NCBI RefSeq assembly: GCF_009650765.1
Contig: NZ_CP045740.1
Location: forward strand, 5,556,001-5,620,000
Direction: 5' to 3'
DNA length: 64,000 bases
Origin: Streptomyces sp. SUK 48
GTDB lineage: Bacteria > Actinomycetota > Actinomycetes > Streptomycetales > Streptomycetaceae
Positions 37,659 through 47,139 of this stretch are shown here, in pieces (within the stretch, counting starts at the first letter, position 1; each line of letters begins with the position of its first letter). The notes beneath the pieces were generated by a model. The model made no database searches, had not been told where the DNA came from, and was given only the letters and a program-made list of their open reading frames with translations. Made by a program: the position numbers and the translations under genes.

Positions 37659-38492
37659 ATGGATGACGGCCTGGTGAGGGCCGGGCGGGCGCTGCGGGCC
37701 GTGGTGCTCGTCGTGCTCGCGCTGCTCTTCCTCATCCCCTTCTATCTGCTGGTCCGCAACGGGCTGTCCAGCGAGCAGGACATCACCTCGCCCGAATGGG
37801 CTTTCTTTCCGCGCGAGTTGAGGTGGGGGAACGTACGGGAGCTGTTCGACGACCCCTCCGTGCCGTTCGCCCGTTCGCTGCTCAACTCCGCGCTGATCGC
37901 CGTCGCCACCACCCTCGGCACCCTGCTGCTCGCCTCCCTCGCCGGGTACGGCCTCGCCCGCATCCCCTACCGGCACGCGAACAAGGTGTTCTACGGCATC
38001 CTCGGCACCCTCCTGGTCCCGGCCGCCGTCACCTTCGTACCGACCTTCGTGCTGGTGTCGTCCCTCGGCTGGGTCTCCACGCTGCGCGGACTGATCGTGC
38101 CGACCCTGTTCTCGGCGTTCGCCTGCTTCGTCTTCCGGCAGTACTTCCTGGGCTTCCCACGGGAGTTGGAGGACGCGGCCCAGGTCGACGGGCTCGGCCA
38201 CTGGCGGACGTACTGGCTGGTGGTCGTGCCCAACGCGCGGCCGGTGTTCGCGGCGGTCGGCACCATCGTCTTCCTCGGCGCCTGGAACTCCTTCCTGTGG
38301 CCGCTGGTGATCGGGCAGGACCAGAACGCCTGGACGGTCCAGGTGGCGCTGTCCTCCTTCACCACCGCCCAAGTCGTACGCCTGCACGAGCTGTTCATCG
38401 CGGCGGGCGTCTCGATCCTGCCGCTGCTGGTGGTGTTCCTGTGCTTCCAGCGGTGGATCGTGGCGGGCGTGGAGCGATCCGGCATCGACTGA
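37659..38492 (+). CDS. Sugar ABC transporter permease (MalG/UgpE type)
   Basis: A 277-residue permease, start MDDGLVRAGRALRAVVLVV. It has the MalG-type EAA loop (LEDAAQVDGLGHWRTYWLVVVP). GAGGGG precedes the ATG. It completes the importer membrane channel. Confidence 0.92.
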   Translation: MDDGLVRAGRALRAVVLVVLALLFLIPFYLLVRNGLSSEQDITSPEWAFFPRELRWGNVRELFDDPSVPFARSLLNSALIAVATTLGTLLLASLAGYGLARIPYRHANKVFYGILGTLLVPAAVTFVPTFVLVSSLGWVSTLRGLIVPTLFSAFACFVFRQYFLGFPRELEDAAQVDGLGHWRTYWLVVVPNARPVFAAVGTIVFLGAWNSFLWPLVIGQDQNAWTVQVALSSFTTAQVVRLHELFIAAGVSILPLLVVFLCFQRWIVAGVERSGID

Positions 38493-38531
38493 GACCGAGA
38501 CGGGGACCAGAGACGGAGACGGGACGGTGGC

Positions 38532-39209
38532 TCAGTGGCTGCCGGTCAGATGGGCGAAGACGACCACGTTGCCCTGGTAGCCGGTCGTCTTCGAGTAGCC
38601 GCCGCCGCAGGTGATCACGCGCAGCTCCGGGCGCGGGGCGGCGCCGTAGACCTTCTGGTCGGGGAAGCCGCTGGCGGGATAGACCTCGACCGCGTCCACG
38701 GTGAACTCGGCCACCGTGCCGTCCCGGCGGTCCACCTCGATCCGGGCGCCCCGCCTGAGCGCGCCCAGGTCGTAGAAGACGGCCGGGCCCTCCGTGTTGT
38801 CCACGTGTCCGGCGACGATCGCGGTGCCCCGCTCGCCGGGCATGGTCCCGGCCTCGTACCAGCCGGCCAGGTTCTTGTTCTGCGCGGGCGGCACGTCCAG
38901 GCTGCCGGAGGCGGTGAGGGCGAGGCCCATCAGCGGGGCGTTCACGCGGATGGCCGGGATGCGGATGCGCAGCGGCGGGGAGGGCGGCAGGGAGGGCGCG
39001 GACAGGCGCTCCTCGCCGGGGTCGGGGCGGCCCTCGGCGGCGGCCGGCTGCGGGGGAGTGTGCGACTGGCCGCCGAGCAGCCAGACCCCCGAGGCGAGGG
39101 CCACGACGGTGACCGCGGCTATCGCGGTGTCCCCGAGCCGCCGCGCGCGACGCCCGCGGACCCGGCGGATGCCACGGGTACGCCTCCCGGCCAGACGTGT
39201 GCTGCGCAT
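38532..39209 (-). CDS. Class F sortase
   Basis: A 225-residue membrane-anchored transpeptidase. The ATG at 39209 has GAGGGG upstream. A basic cytoplasmic N-terminus (RRTRGIRRVRGRRARR) precedes one transmembrane helix (residues about 27-46), then a Pro-rich linker and the sortase barrel. The catalytic His135 (AGHVDNT) and Cys201 (VITCGGGYS) are seen. The position after Cys where class F enzymes usually have Arg is Lys207 (SKTTGYQGNVVVF). It links a secreted protein to the surface; the neighbour is the natural candidate. Downstream in direction of the cargo gene by 135 bases. Confidence 0.88.
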   Translation of the reverse strand: MRSTRLAGRRTRGIRRVRGRRARRLGDTAIAAVTVVALASGVWLLGGQSHTPPQPAAAEGRPDPGEERLSAPSLPPSPPLRIRIPAIRVNAPLMGLALTASGSLDVPPAQNKNLAGWYEAGTMPGERGTAIVAGHVDNTEGPAVFYDLGALRRGARIEVDRRDGTVAEFTVDAVEVYPASGFPDQKVYGAAPRPELRVITCGGGYSKTTGYQGNVVVFAHLTGSH

Positions 39210-39344
39210 ACGAACCCCTCTCCCGGGAGCGGACCCCCGAACTGGACCTGGGGCGGACCCCCTCCCCCTCCGGGCCGCGAGGGGCATCGGACCCGGAGGG
39301 GGCGGGACATGCGGTACCGGCGGACGGACAGCGGAGGGTGTCCG

Positions 39345-39893
39345 TCAGATCCCGTCGCCTCTCGCCCGGCGATGCAGGAGCCAGGTACCGCCCGCGGCGG
39401 CGACGGCCAGCGCCGTCACGCCCGCCGCGGTCTGCACGGGGTCGGGACCGAGCGCGCCGCCGACCCCCGTCTTCAGGCTGCCGCGCGGCTGCACCTGCTC
39501 GTGCGCCGCGCCGAGGGCCACCACCAGGTCGCCGACGACCTGGGCGCTGCCCTCCGCACACTTCGCGACGATCTCGTACGTCCCCGGCTGCGCGCTCGGC
39601 GGCACCTGGAACTGTCCGATCGCCTCGCCCTGGTGCGTGGTGGGCGCCAGGGTGAAGACGCCGGCGCCGACCGCGCCCGCGTCCCCCGTCGCGCCGCTCT
39701 TGTCCCCGCAGGCGGCGGTGTTCACCGTGACCTGTCCGCCGGGGATGGCGGTGGACGGGTACACCTCCAGGGTGCCGGTGGGGGCGCGCAGGGGTCTCGC
39801 CGCCGTGGCGCTGCCGTAGGCGGGCGCGGCGGCCAGCGCCGCCGTCCCCACGGCGAGCGCGGTACCGGTCAGCAGACGGGCGGTGCGTCGCAT
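39345..39893 (-). CDS. Secreted protein with C-terminal membrane helix, sortase neighbour
   Basis: A 182-residue exported protein of unknown function. Residues 1-26 form a signal peptide (LLTGTALAVGTAALAAAPAYG). The body is an Ig-like/beta domain with two Cys pairs (NTAACGDKSG, VAKCAEG). The C-terminus has GVTALAVAAAGGTWLLHRRARGDG, a hydrophobic segment plus positive tail as in sortase substrates, but no LPxTG-type motif is visible before it. It precedes the sortase gene in the same operon. Probably a surface-displayed protein. Confidence 0.8.
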   Translation of the reverse strand: MRRTARLLTGTALAVGTAALAAAPAYGSATAARPLRAPTGTLEVYPSTAIPGGQVTVNTAACGDKSGATGDAGAVGAGVFTLAPTTHQGEAIGQFQVPPSAQPGTYEIVAKCAEGSAQVVGDLVVALGAAHEQVQPRGSLKTGVGGALGPDPVQTAAGVTALAVAAAGGTWLLHRRARGDGI

Positions 39894-40255
39894 GGTGCTC
39901 CCCAGAGCTTGTCGAGCTTGTCCGACGGGTGTGTCCTCTGCCCTTCCGAGGTAACGGGCTCGCGCCGGGATCCGCTTGCCGAGAGATCGGCCGGACTGCG
40001 GTGAACGGGTGGCGGGCCCGGCGGCCATACGGCTGAGCCGTGACGGAGTCGGGGCAGGTCAGGGCTGGTGTGCCGGGGAGCACGAGAAGAAAGTACGAAG
40101 AACACACGAATGGAGCGACGAGGGGCCGTTGAACGGGTGACGGGGTGGATGGCGGGGCGGGTGACGGGACGTCATACGGGCCCGGGGATACGCCCCCGGG
40201 CCCGTACCGCCGACCGGTTCGGCCGGTTCACGCCGACACGTCGACCGGCGTTCGG
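39894..40255. other. 362-base intergenic region without a gene
   Basis: Holds the promoter side of the secreted-protein/sortase operon and the 3' end region of the metallopeptidase gene, including the hairpin at 40175-40206. The short plus-strand frames here have no family features. Confidence 0.5.
40175..40206 (-). terminator. Terminator hairpin of the metallopeptidase gene
   Basis: A 13-base perfect stem (TACGGGCCCGGGG / CCCCGGGCCCGTA) with a six-base loop, 50 bases beyond the stop on the minus strand. No T tract. Confidence 0.65.
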
Positions 40256-41905
40256 TCAGTTCACGTTGACCGCGCTCCAGGCCGCCGCCACCGCGTTGTA
40301 CTCCGCGCTGCCCGCGCCGTAGAGGTCCTTGGCCGCGCCGAGGGTGGCCGTGCGGGCGCCCGCGTAGTTGGTGGAGGACGTCATGTAGACCGTCAGCGCC
40401 CGGTACCAGATCCTGCCGACCTTGTCGTGGCCGATCCCGGTGACCGTGGAGCCGTTGTACGTGGGCGAGTTGTAGCTGACGCCGTTGATGGTCTTGGCGC
40501 CGCTGCCCTCCGCGAGGAGGTAGGCGAAGTGGTTGGCGACGCCGGAGGAGTAGTGGACGTCGAGACTGCCGACCGAGCTGCTCCAGTAGTCGGCCGAACT
40601 GCCGTCCCTGGAGGGCTTGTCCATGTAGCGCAGCGCGGTCCCGCCGAAGCCGGAGCGGACGATCTGCTCGCCGATGAGGTAATCACCGGGATCCGAGGGG
40701 TTGTTCGCGTACCACTCGACCATGGTGCCGAGGATGTCGGAGGTGGCCTCGTTCAGGCCGCCGGACTCGCCCGAGTAGGTCAGGCCGGCCGTCTTGGAGG
40801 TGACGCCGTGCGACATCTCGTGCCCGGCGACGTCGAGGGCGACCAGCGGCCCGAAGGTCGTCCCGTCACCGTCGCCGTACGTCATGCAGAAGCAACTGTC
40901 GTCCCAGAAGGCGTTGTTGTAGTTGCTGCCGTAGTGGACGCGGTTGTACGAGCCCTTGCCGTCGCCCGCGATGCCGTTGCGGCCGTGCACGTTCTTGTAG
41001 TAGTCCCAGGTCTCGTCGGTGCCGTACTGGGCGTCGACCGCGGCCGAGGAGCGGTCGGCGGTGGCGCCCGTGCCCCAGTGGTTGTCGGTGTCGGTGAACA
41101 CCGTCGAGGGCGCCCGGCTGATGCAGATGCCGAAGATGCACAGGTCGGTCTTGTTCGCGGCGTCCCCGGTGTAGGTGTTGCCCCGGGTCGGGTCCTTGAG
41201 CTGGTACGACGATCCGGACGGGGTCGTCTCCAGCGGCACCGTTCCGCTGTACAGCGACCGGCCGTCGCCGGCGGCGGTCTCGATGCTGTCCCAGGCGTCG
41301 ATCCGGGCGCCGGTGCGGGCGTCGGTCAGCACGGTGCGCGCGACCGGGTTGCCGAGCGGGTCGAGGCCGACCGCGGTCGTCCGCCAGGCGAGCCGGGGCG
41401 TGCCGTGCAGCGCGTCCACGATCAGCTGCGGCTTGGCCTTGACCTGCCGCAGCCGCTGCCCGGGGTTGGCCGCGCGCAGCGCGTTCGCCGCGAGACCGGC
41501 GGCCTGGGGCGCGGCCACCCCGGGCGTGGTGGAGGGCAGCGCGATCGGGGCGCGGGCGGCCCGGTCGGCGCCCCGGTAGCCGCCGTCGGGGTTCAGGTGG
41601 ACGACGAAGTCGCCGCCCAGCACGGGGAGTCGGTGGTAGGTACGGTCGTAGCGGACGTGCTGGCTGCCGTCCTTGTCCACGATCACGTCCCGGACGCTCG
41701 TGGCCTGCGCGGAGTCGAGCCCCAGGCTCGACGCGTGCGCGCGCAGCGCCGACGCCGCGTGCCGCACTGCGGTGGCCCGGGTGGGTCCGGCCGCGGCGTG
41801 GGCGGCGGGGGAGAGGGTGGCGGCCAGCAGGGTCGCGCCGCTGACGGCGACACCGGCGGTGGCGAGACGACGGGATCCTCGGACGTGCTGCCGTATTCGG
41901 CTCAT
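40256..41905 (-). CDS. Secreted M4 (thermolysin-like) metallopeptidase
   Basis: A 549-residue exported zinc protease. The ATG at 41905 has GGAG just upstream. Signal peptide 1-37; FTP/PepSY propeptide at about 40-210; catalytic domain from about 215. Zinc ligands His362 and His366 with Glu363 as the base (GHEMSHGV), and Glu386 (GGLNEATSD) as third ligand. Catalytic domain ends with the usual C-terminal helices (VNVNAVAAAW-like). It digests external proteins for nutrition. Confidence 0.94.
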   Translation of the reverse strand: MSRIRQHVRGSRRLATAGVAVSGATLLAATLSPAAHAAAGPTRATAVRHAASALRAHASSLGLDSAQATSVRDVIVDKDGSQHVRYDRTYHRLPVLGGDFVVHLNPDGGYRGADRAARAPIALPSTTPGVAAPQAAGLAANALRAANPGQRLRQVKAKPQLIVDALHGTPRLAWRTTAVGLDPLGNPVARTVLTDARTGARIDAWDSIETAAGDGRSLYSGTVPLETTPSGSSYQLKDPTRGNTYTGDAANKTDLCIFGICISRAPSTVFTDTDNHWGTGATADRSSAAVDAQYGTDETWDYYKNVHGRNGIAGDGKGSYNRVHYGSNYNNAFWDDSCFCMTYGDGDGTTFGPLVALDVAGHEMSHGVTSKTAGLTYSGESGGLNEATSDILGTMVEWYANNPSDPGDYLIGEQIVRSGFGGTALRYMDKPSRDGSSADYWSSSVGSLDVHYSSGVANHFAYLLAEGSGAKTINGVSYNSPTYNGSTVTGIGHDKVGRIWYRALTVYMTSSTNYAGARTATLGAAKDLYGAGSAEYNAVAAAWSAVNVN

Positions 41906-42053
41906 CTGTCTCCTCGGAAAGGGCGCCATCCAGGCATGGGGGGATGGCGTGGACGCCCCTGAGATTTAAGGGGGCATGACAATCCATGTCCATAGGAAGT
42001 TCACAGGAAGAGGAGAAGGGCGCCCTGTCCGGCCGGTTTCGACCGTCCCCCGG

Positions 42054-43535
42054 CTACTGCCGGTTCAGGGAGCGGGTGACGCCCGCCGCGATCGTCGTCG
42101 CCAGCACCCAGCCCATCGCGATCAGCAGGTACGACAGCCACTGGAAGCCGCCGCGCGGGGCGTACGCGGATTCCTGGCCGAAGTCGATGATCGGGAGGAG
42201 CAGGTCCAGGGTGTAGAAGAGCGGATTGAAGGCGGGGGCCTCGGACGGCTTGAGGGCGGGCGGGTGGTGCAGGGCGAAGGCGAGGGTGCCCGAGCACAGC
42301 AGCAGGAGCAGCCAGAGCGCGGCGCGCATCGGACGGAAGCCGTAGCCGACGGCGGCGTCCTGGAGATGGCCCCACAGCCGGGCGTACGCCGGCAGGGTGC
42401 GGCGGTGCCGGCGCAGCTTGGCCAGCTGGACGGTGCGGGCGGCGGCGTCGTCGCCCACCGTGCGGTAGGCGGTGGTCAACTGCTCGTAGGGGTGCGGGAG
42501 ATAGCCCCCGTCCGGTTCCCGCTCCAGCAGCGGCAGGCGCTGTTCGGCGGGGAGGTGCGGGGTCAGGACGCGGTAGGCGAGACCGTCGAGCCGGACCCTC
42601 CCGGGCCACACCTTGGGCGGTACGTGCAGCAGGTCGAGCTGAGCGCGGCGCAGATTGACCGTGCCCTCGACCGGCGCGGCGTCGCGCAGCCACAGCTCGC
42701 CGACGACCGCGCTGCTGACGCGCAGCGCCTGGCCGCCGGGGTTCGCCAACCGGGCGTACGCCAGGTTGAGTTGGCGCGGGATGCGGGCGCCGCTCAGATT
42801 CACCCGGCCCCGCGCGCGCAGCCGCATCGCGTGCAGATCGGTGCCGACCGTGAGCACCTCGGCGTGCAGGGCGGTGCCGCCGGGGGCGTCGAGCACCGCG
42901 TCGTCGAGGCGCACCTGCCCGCCGACGACGGCCCCGTTCAGCTGCACCATGCCGTGCGCGACCAGCTCCGGCGCCCATACGTCCGCGGCCACCTCGGCGT
43001 GGTTGAGCTGGAGCACGGCCGTCTCCGGGGCCTGTCCTGGCCTGCCGAGCCGCGCCCCGTTGGCGAAGAACCCCCCGGCCAGCCTGGCGCCCTGGAGCCG
43101 TACCGGGCCCGCGATACGGCAGCAGGTGATCCGCACGACCCCGTCGGCGCGCAGCGTCCCCGCCGTCAGCCCCGGCAGCACCGAGTCGCTGAGGACCAGG
43201 GCGCCGATCCGCGCCCCGTACAGATCGGGTGCCTGCTCGAAGTGGCAGGAGCGCAGTCGGACGGCGCAGGTGACGGTGCCGTACTTCAGGTCGAGCCGCC
43301 CGGTGACGCGCGCGCCCGTCACCTTCAGGCCCGCCGTACGGCCCTGCGCCACCGGCCCGGCCAGCAGCAACTCCCGCAGGAACTCGGCCCGCAGCGTGCG
43401 CTCGGGCCCCCAGTCGGCGCCCCGCCCGGGATCGTCGTCGTCGCCCTCCCGGAAGTCGACCCCCTCGCCGAGCGGGAAGGCATGCCGGACCCGGCGCTCG
43501 GCGGGCGTGAGGTCGGTGAGGTCGGTGAGGTCCAC
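42054..43535 (-). CDS. Repeat-rich membrane protein (pentapeptide/beta-helix-like), unknown function
   Basis: A 493-residue protein, annotated in relatives as membrane-associated oxidoreductase without real evidence. The GTG at 43535 opens with VDLTDLTDLT, encoded by a nine-base triple repeat. Residues about 60-340 are long runs of short beta-strand turns (LDLKYGTVTC, VRLQGARLAGGFF, VRLDDAVLDAPGGT) that look like a right-handed beta-helix. The C-terminal part has two transmembrane helices (LWLLLLLCSGTLAFAL; LSYLLIAMGWVLATTIAAG). No catalytic or nucleotide-binding motif is seen, so I would not call it an oxidoreductase. Downstream of and near the SanA-like gene (four-base gap), so co-transcribed. 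Confidence 0.78.
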   Translation of the reverse strand: MDLTDLTDLTPAERRVRHAFPLGEGVDFREGDDDDPGRGADWGPERTLRAEFLRELLLAGPVAQGRTAGLKVTGARVTGRLDLKYGTVTCAVRLRSCHFEQAPDLYGARIGALVLSDSVLPGLTAGTLRADGVVRITCCRIAGPVRLQGARLAGGFFANGARLGRPGQAPETAVLQLNHAEVAADVWAPELVAHGMVQLNGAVVGGQVRLDDAVLDAPGGTALHAEVLTVGTDLHAMRLRARGRVNLSGARIPRQLNLAYARLANPGGQALRVSSAVVGELWLRDAAPVEGTVNLRRAQLDLLHVPPKVWPGRVRLDGLAYRVLTPHLPAEQRLPLLEREPDGGYLPHPYEQLTTAYRTVGDDAAARTVQLAKLRRHRRTLPAYARLWGHLQDAAVGYGFRPMRAALWLLLLLCSGTLAFALHHPPALKPSEAPAFNPLFYTLDLLLPIIDFGQESAYAPRGGFQWLSYLLIAMGWVLATTIAAGVTRSLNRQ

Positions 43536-43539
43536 GCGC

Positions 43540-44241
43540 TCAGCCCTTCGCGCGCCGGGCCGGGCTCCCCGCCCCGGCGAGCGCGTCGGCGACCCCCTTG
43601 TCCCGGGGGCCCAGGAACGTCGGGTCCGGGCGGAAGGCCGTGTCCAGCAGCGCCTTGCCCGCCGCGAACACCTCGCGCGTGCCGCCGTAGTACCAGGTGA
43701 CGTCGTGCGGCTCGTCGACCCCGACGCCGTACGCGTCGATGCCCGCCGCCTCGCACAGCGCGACCGCCCGCCGGATGTGGAAACCCTGGCTGACCAGCAG
43801 CGCGCGGTCCACACCGAAGATCTTCCTGGCGCGTACGCAGCTGTCCCAGGTGTCGAAGCCGGCGTAGTCCCGCACGATCCTGCCGCCCGGCACGCCGTGC
43901 CTGGTCAGATAGGTGCGCATGGCGTCCGGCTCGTCGTAGTCCTTGCGGCTGTTGTCGCCGGTGACCAGGACGACCTTGACCCGGCCCGCCCGGTACAGCG
44001 CCGCCGTCGCGTCCAGGCGGCGGGCGAGGTACGGCGACGGCTCCCCGTTCCACAGCCCGGCCCCGAACACCACCGCGACCGGCGCGGGCGGCGCGTCCGC
44101 GACCGTGCGCAGCCGGTCCGCCGTGGACGTGAACAGCCAGGCCCCCGGCAGCAGCGCCAGCACACAGCCGGCCACCACGGCCTGCACCAGCCGCCGCTGA
44201 CCGGCGCGGGTGCGCGGCAGCCGCGGTCTGCGGATCTTCAT
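43540..44241 (-). CDS. SanA/YdcF-type DUF218 protein
   Basis: A 233-residue protein with an N-terminal transmembrane helix (LVQAVVAGCVLALLPGAWLF) and a DUF218 domain (residues about 55-200): VAVVFGAGLWNGEPSPYLARRLDA, LVTGDNS, DEPDAMRTYL, ALLVSQGFHIRRAVALCEAAG. In other bacteria SanA proteins affect envelope barrier function. The ATG is at 44241. It leads a two-gene operon with the repeat protein and is divergent from dgt. Confidence 0.88.
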   Translation of the reverse strand: MKIRRPRLPRTRAGQRRLVQAVVAGCVLALLPGAWLFTSTADRLRTVADAPPAPVAVVFGAGLWNGEPSPYLARRLDATAALYRAGRVKVVLVTGDNSRKDYDEPDAMRTYLTRHGVPGGRIVRDYAGFDTWDSCVRARKIFGVDRALLVSQGFHIRRAVALCEAAGIDAYGVGVDEPHDVTWYYGGTREVFAAGKALLDTAFRPDPTFLGPRDKGVADALAGAGSPARRAKG

Positions 44242-44447
44242 ACGGTCCCCCCGGCACGAAGCTTTCTGCCCGGTCCCGGCTCTCGGCCCCGGTACTCCGC
44301 TCCGGTCATGGAGGACGCCACCGGGGGCCGTCCGGTTCGCCGCGGTGGGCGAATCCGCCCCGCCGGGCCTGCCGAATTCCCGCTCCCGCCATACGACTGG
44401 GCCACCCGGCACCCCCATCGGTCACCCCCTGCGTCTAGTGTCGAATC

Positions 44448-45722
44448 ATGGAAGGCAGCGCACCCCCCGATCCCTACGGCCCCGAGGACCTGGAACGCTG
44501 GGCGCCCGAGCCCGACAAACGCCCCGGCCGCACCGCCTTCCAGCGCGACCGCGCCCGCGTCCTGCACTCCGCCGCGCTGCGCCGCCTCGCGGGCAAGACG
44601 CAGGTCGTCACCCCGGGCAGCCACAGCCAGGTCTGGGACGCCAGCCCCCGCACCCGGCTCACCCACTCCCTGGAGTGCGCCCAGGTCGGCCGCGAACTGG
44701 GCGCGGCCCTCGGCTGCGACCCCGACCTCGTGGAGGCCGCCTGCCTCTCCCACGACCTGGGCCACCCGCCCTTCGGCCACAACGGCGAACAGGCGCTCAA
44801 CGCGTTCGCGGACGACTGCGGCGGCTTCGAGGGCAACGCCCAGTCGCTGCGGCTGCTCACCCGGATCGAGCCCAAGCGGTTCACCGAGCGGGGCTCCGTC
44901 GGCCTCAACCTCACCCGCGCCGCCCTCGACGCCGCCACCAAGTACCCCTGGCCGCGCGGCGCCCACCCCACCGACCCCGCCTCGGTGAAGTTCGGTGTGT
45001 ACGAGGACGACCGCCCGGTGTTCGACTGGGTCAGGGCCGCCGCCCCCGGCACCCGCACCTGCTTCGAGGCCCAGGTCATGGACTGGGCCGACGACGTCGC
45101 CTACTCGGTGCACGACGTCGAGGACGGCCTGCACGCCGGCCACATCGACCCCAACTGCCTGCACGCCGAGCCCGAACGGCAGGCCGTGTTCGAGGTGGCC
45201 ATCGGCCGCTACGTCCCCGCCGGCACCGATCCGGCCGAACTCGCCGACGCCCTCGACCGCCTCCAGGACGCCGAGTGGTGGCCGCACGGCTACGACGGCA
45301 CCGCGGCCGCCCAGGCCCGCCTGAAGGACGCCACCAGTCAGCTCATCGGACGGTTCTGCCTGGCCGCCGAGAGCGCCACCCGCGCCGCCTACGGACACGG
45401 CCCGCTCACCCGCTACGACGCCCGTCTCGTCGTACCCCGCGAGGCCCGGCTGGAGTGCGCGGTGCTCAAGGCGGTCGCCGACCGGTACGTGATGCAGCGC
45501 GCCGAGCAGGAGCGGCTGCGGGCCGATCAGCGGATCATCGTGGCGGAGCTGGCCGAGGCGCTCACCGTCCGCGCGCCGGACGGCCTGGATCCGCAGTTTC
45601 GGGCCCTGTTCGACGGGGCATCCGACGACCACGCGCGCAAGCGGGTGATCGTCGACCAGATCGCATCCCTCACCGACGCCTCCGCGCTCTCTCTGCACGC
45701 GAGACTGACCGGGCATATGTGA
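44448..45722 (+). CDS. dgt: Deoxyguanosinetriphosphate triphosphohydrolase-like protein
   Basis: A 424-residue HD-domain enzyme that splits dNTPs to nucleoside and triphosphate. Seen: [55 protein letters not shown] (HD pair and metal His), and the later [16 protein letters not shown]. It is 55 codons before the next gene's start on the same strand after a 104-base gap. Confidence 0.95.
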   Translation: MEGSAPPDPYGPEDLERWAPEPDKRPGRTAFQRDRARVLHSAALRRLAGKTQVVTPGSHSQVWDASPRTRLTHSLECAQVGRELGAALGCDPDLVEAACLSHDLGHPPFGHNGEQALNAFADDCGGFEGNAQSLRLLTRIEPKRFTERGSVGLNLTRAALDAATKYPWPRGAHPTDPASVKFGVYEDDRPVFDWVRAAAPGTRTCFEAQVMDWADDVAYSVHDVEDGLHAGHIDPNCLHAEPERQAVFEVAIGRYVPAGTDPAELADALDRLQDAEWWPHGYDGTAAAQARLKDATSQLIGRFCLAAESATRAAYGHGPLTRYDARLVVPREARLECAVLKAVADRYVMQRAEQERLRADQRIIVAELAEALTVRAPDGLDPQFRALFDGASDDHARKRVIVDQIASLTDASALSLHARLTGHM

Positions 45723-45826
45723 GAAGAACGTGCACCCGGTGGCCTGATCGGGTCACTCCCCCTTCCCGCGGCACGCCGTGTGCGGGACGCTCGCGGGTGG
45801 CGGCACCCTTACGAGGAGGCAGACAA

Positions 45827-47092
45827 GTGGTCGACGCGGATCAGACATTCGTCATCGTCGGAGGCGGCCTCGCCGGCGCGAAGGCGGCGGAGACGCTCCG
45901 CGCGGAGGGCTTCACCGGCCGGGTGATACTGATCTGCGACGAACGCGACCACCCGTACGAGCGACCGCCGCTGTCCAAGGGCTTCCTGCTCGGCAAGGAG
46001 GAGCGCGACAGCGTCTTCGTGCACGAACCGGCCTGGTACGCGCGCAACGACATCGAGCTGCACCTCGGCCAGAGCGTCGACCGCGTCGACCGTACGGCCA
46101 AGACCGTGCGCTACGGCGACGACGGCACCCTCGTCCGGTACGACAAGCTGCTGCTGTGCACCGGCGCCGAGCCGCGCCGCCTCGACATCCCCGGCACCGG
46201 TCTCGCGGGCGTCCACCATCTGCGCCGGCTCGCGCACGCCGAGCGGCTCAAGGGCGTGCTGGCCTCCCTCGGCCGGGACAACGGGCACCTGGTGATCGCC
46301 GGCGCCGGCTGGATCGGCCTGGAGGTCGCGGCGGCGGCGCGCGAGTACGGTGCGGAGGTCACCGTGATCGAGTCGGAGCCGACCCCGCTGCACGGCGTGC
46401 TCGGCCCCGAGCTGGGCAACGTCTTCGCCCAGCTGCACAGCGGCCACGGGGTGCGCTTCCAGTTCGGACGGCGGCTCACCGAGATCATCGGCCAGGACGG
46501 CATGGTCCTCGCGGTGCGCACCGACGACGGCGAGGAGCACCCGGCGCACGACGTCCTCGCGGCGATCGGCGCGGTGCCCCGGGCCGCGCTCGCCGAGGCG
46601 GCGGGCCTGGAGATCGCCGACCGGGCGCACGGCGGCGGCATCGTGGTGGACGAGCGGCTGCGGACCTCCGACCCCGACATCTACGCCGCCGGCGACGTGG
46701 CCGCCTTCCCGCTGGAGCTGTTCGGTACCCGGATCCGGGTCGAGCACTGGGCCAACGCGCTCAACGGGGGACCGGCGGCGGCGCGCTCCATGCTCGGGCA
46801 GGACACCGTGTACGACCGGGTGCCGTACTTCTTCACCGACCAGTACGACCTGGGCATGGAGTACAGCGGATGGGCGCCGCCGGGGTCGTACGACCAGGTG
46901 GTCATCCGGGGCGACGTGGGCAAGCGGGAGTTCATCGCGTTCTGGGTGGGCGAGGGGCGGGTGCTCGCGGGCATGAACGTGAATGTGTGGAACGTCACGG
47001 AACAGATCCAGCGGCTCATCCGCTCCCGGGCCCAGGTGGACACGGACGCGCTGGCCGACCCGCACATGCCCCTGGAGCAGCTCGCCCCCTGA
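45827..47092 (+). CDS. FAD-dependent ferredoxin reductase
   Basis: A 421-residue NAD(P)H oxidoreductase of the rhodocoxin/putidaredoxin-reductase class. GAGGAGG precedes GTG 45827. Two Rossmann motifs: [13 protein letters not shown] at the N-terminus for FAD and [18 protein letters not shown] around residue 155 for NAD(P)H. The C-terminal reductase domain has [15 protein letters not shown]. It would supply electrons to a ferredoxin/P450 partner; none is adjacent. Located between dgt and dnaG as in relatives. Confidence 0.93.
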   Translation: MVDADQTFVIVGGGLAGAKAAETLRAEGFTGRVILICDERDHPYERPPLSKGFLLGKEERDSVFVHEPAWYARNDIELHLGQSVDRVDRTAKTVRYGDDGTLVRYDKLLLCTGAEPRRLDIPGTGLAGVHHLRRLAHAERLKGVLASLGRDNGHLVIAGAGWIGLEVAAAAREYGAEVTVIESEPTPLHGVLGPELGNVFAQLHSGHGVRFQFGRRLTEIIGQDGMVLAVRTDDGEEHPAHDVLAAIGAVPRAALAEAAGLEIADRAHGGGIVVDERLRTSDPDIYAAGDVAAFPLELFGTRIRVEHWANALNGGPAAARSMLGQDTVYDRVPYFFTDQYDLGMEYSGWAPPGSYDQVVIRGDVGKREFIAFWVGEGRVLAGMNVNVWNVTEQIQRLIRSRAQVDTDALADPHMPLEQLAP

Positions 47093-47139
47093 ACCCCGGC
47101 GGCCCCGTGGTGCTCCCTCCGCCACCGTAGAATTCATCC

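Noticed and set aside
43503..43535. Tandem GGTCGGTGA repeat as a regulatory element
   Set aside because: It is coding: it gives the DLTDLTDLT start of the repeat-rich membrane protein.
44210..47092. A 960-residue plus-strand frame spanning dgt and the ferredoxin reductase
   Set aside because: It begins in the dgt upstream region and its first part is an out-of-frame reading of dgt. Only the last 421 residues, from GTG 45827, are real.
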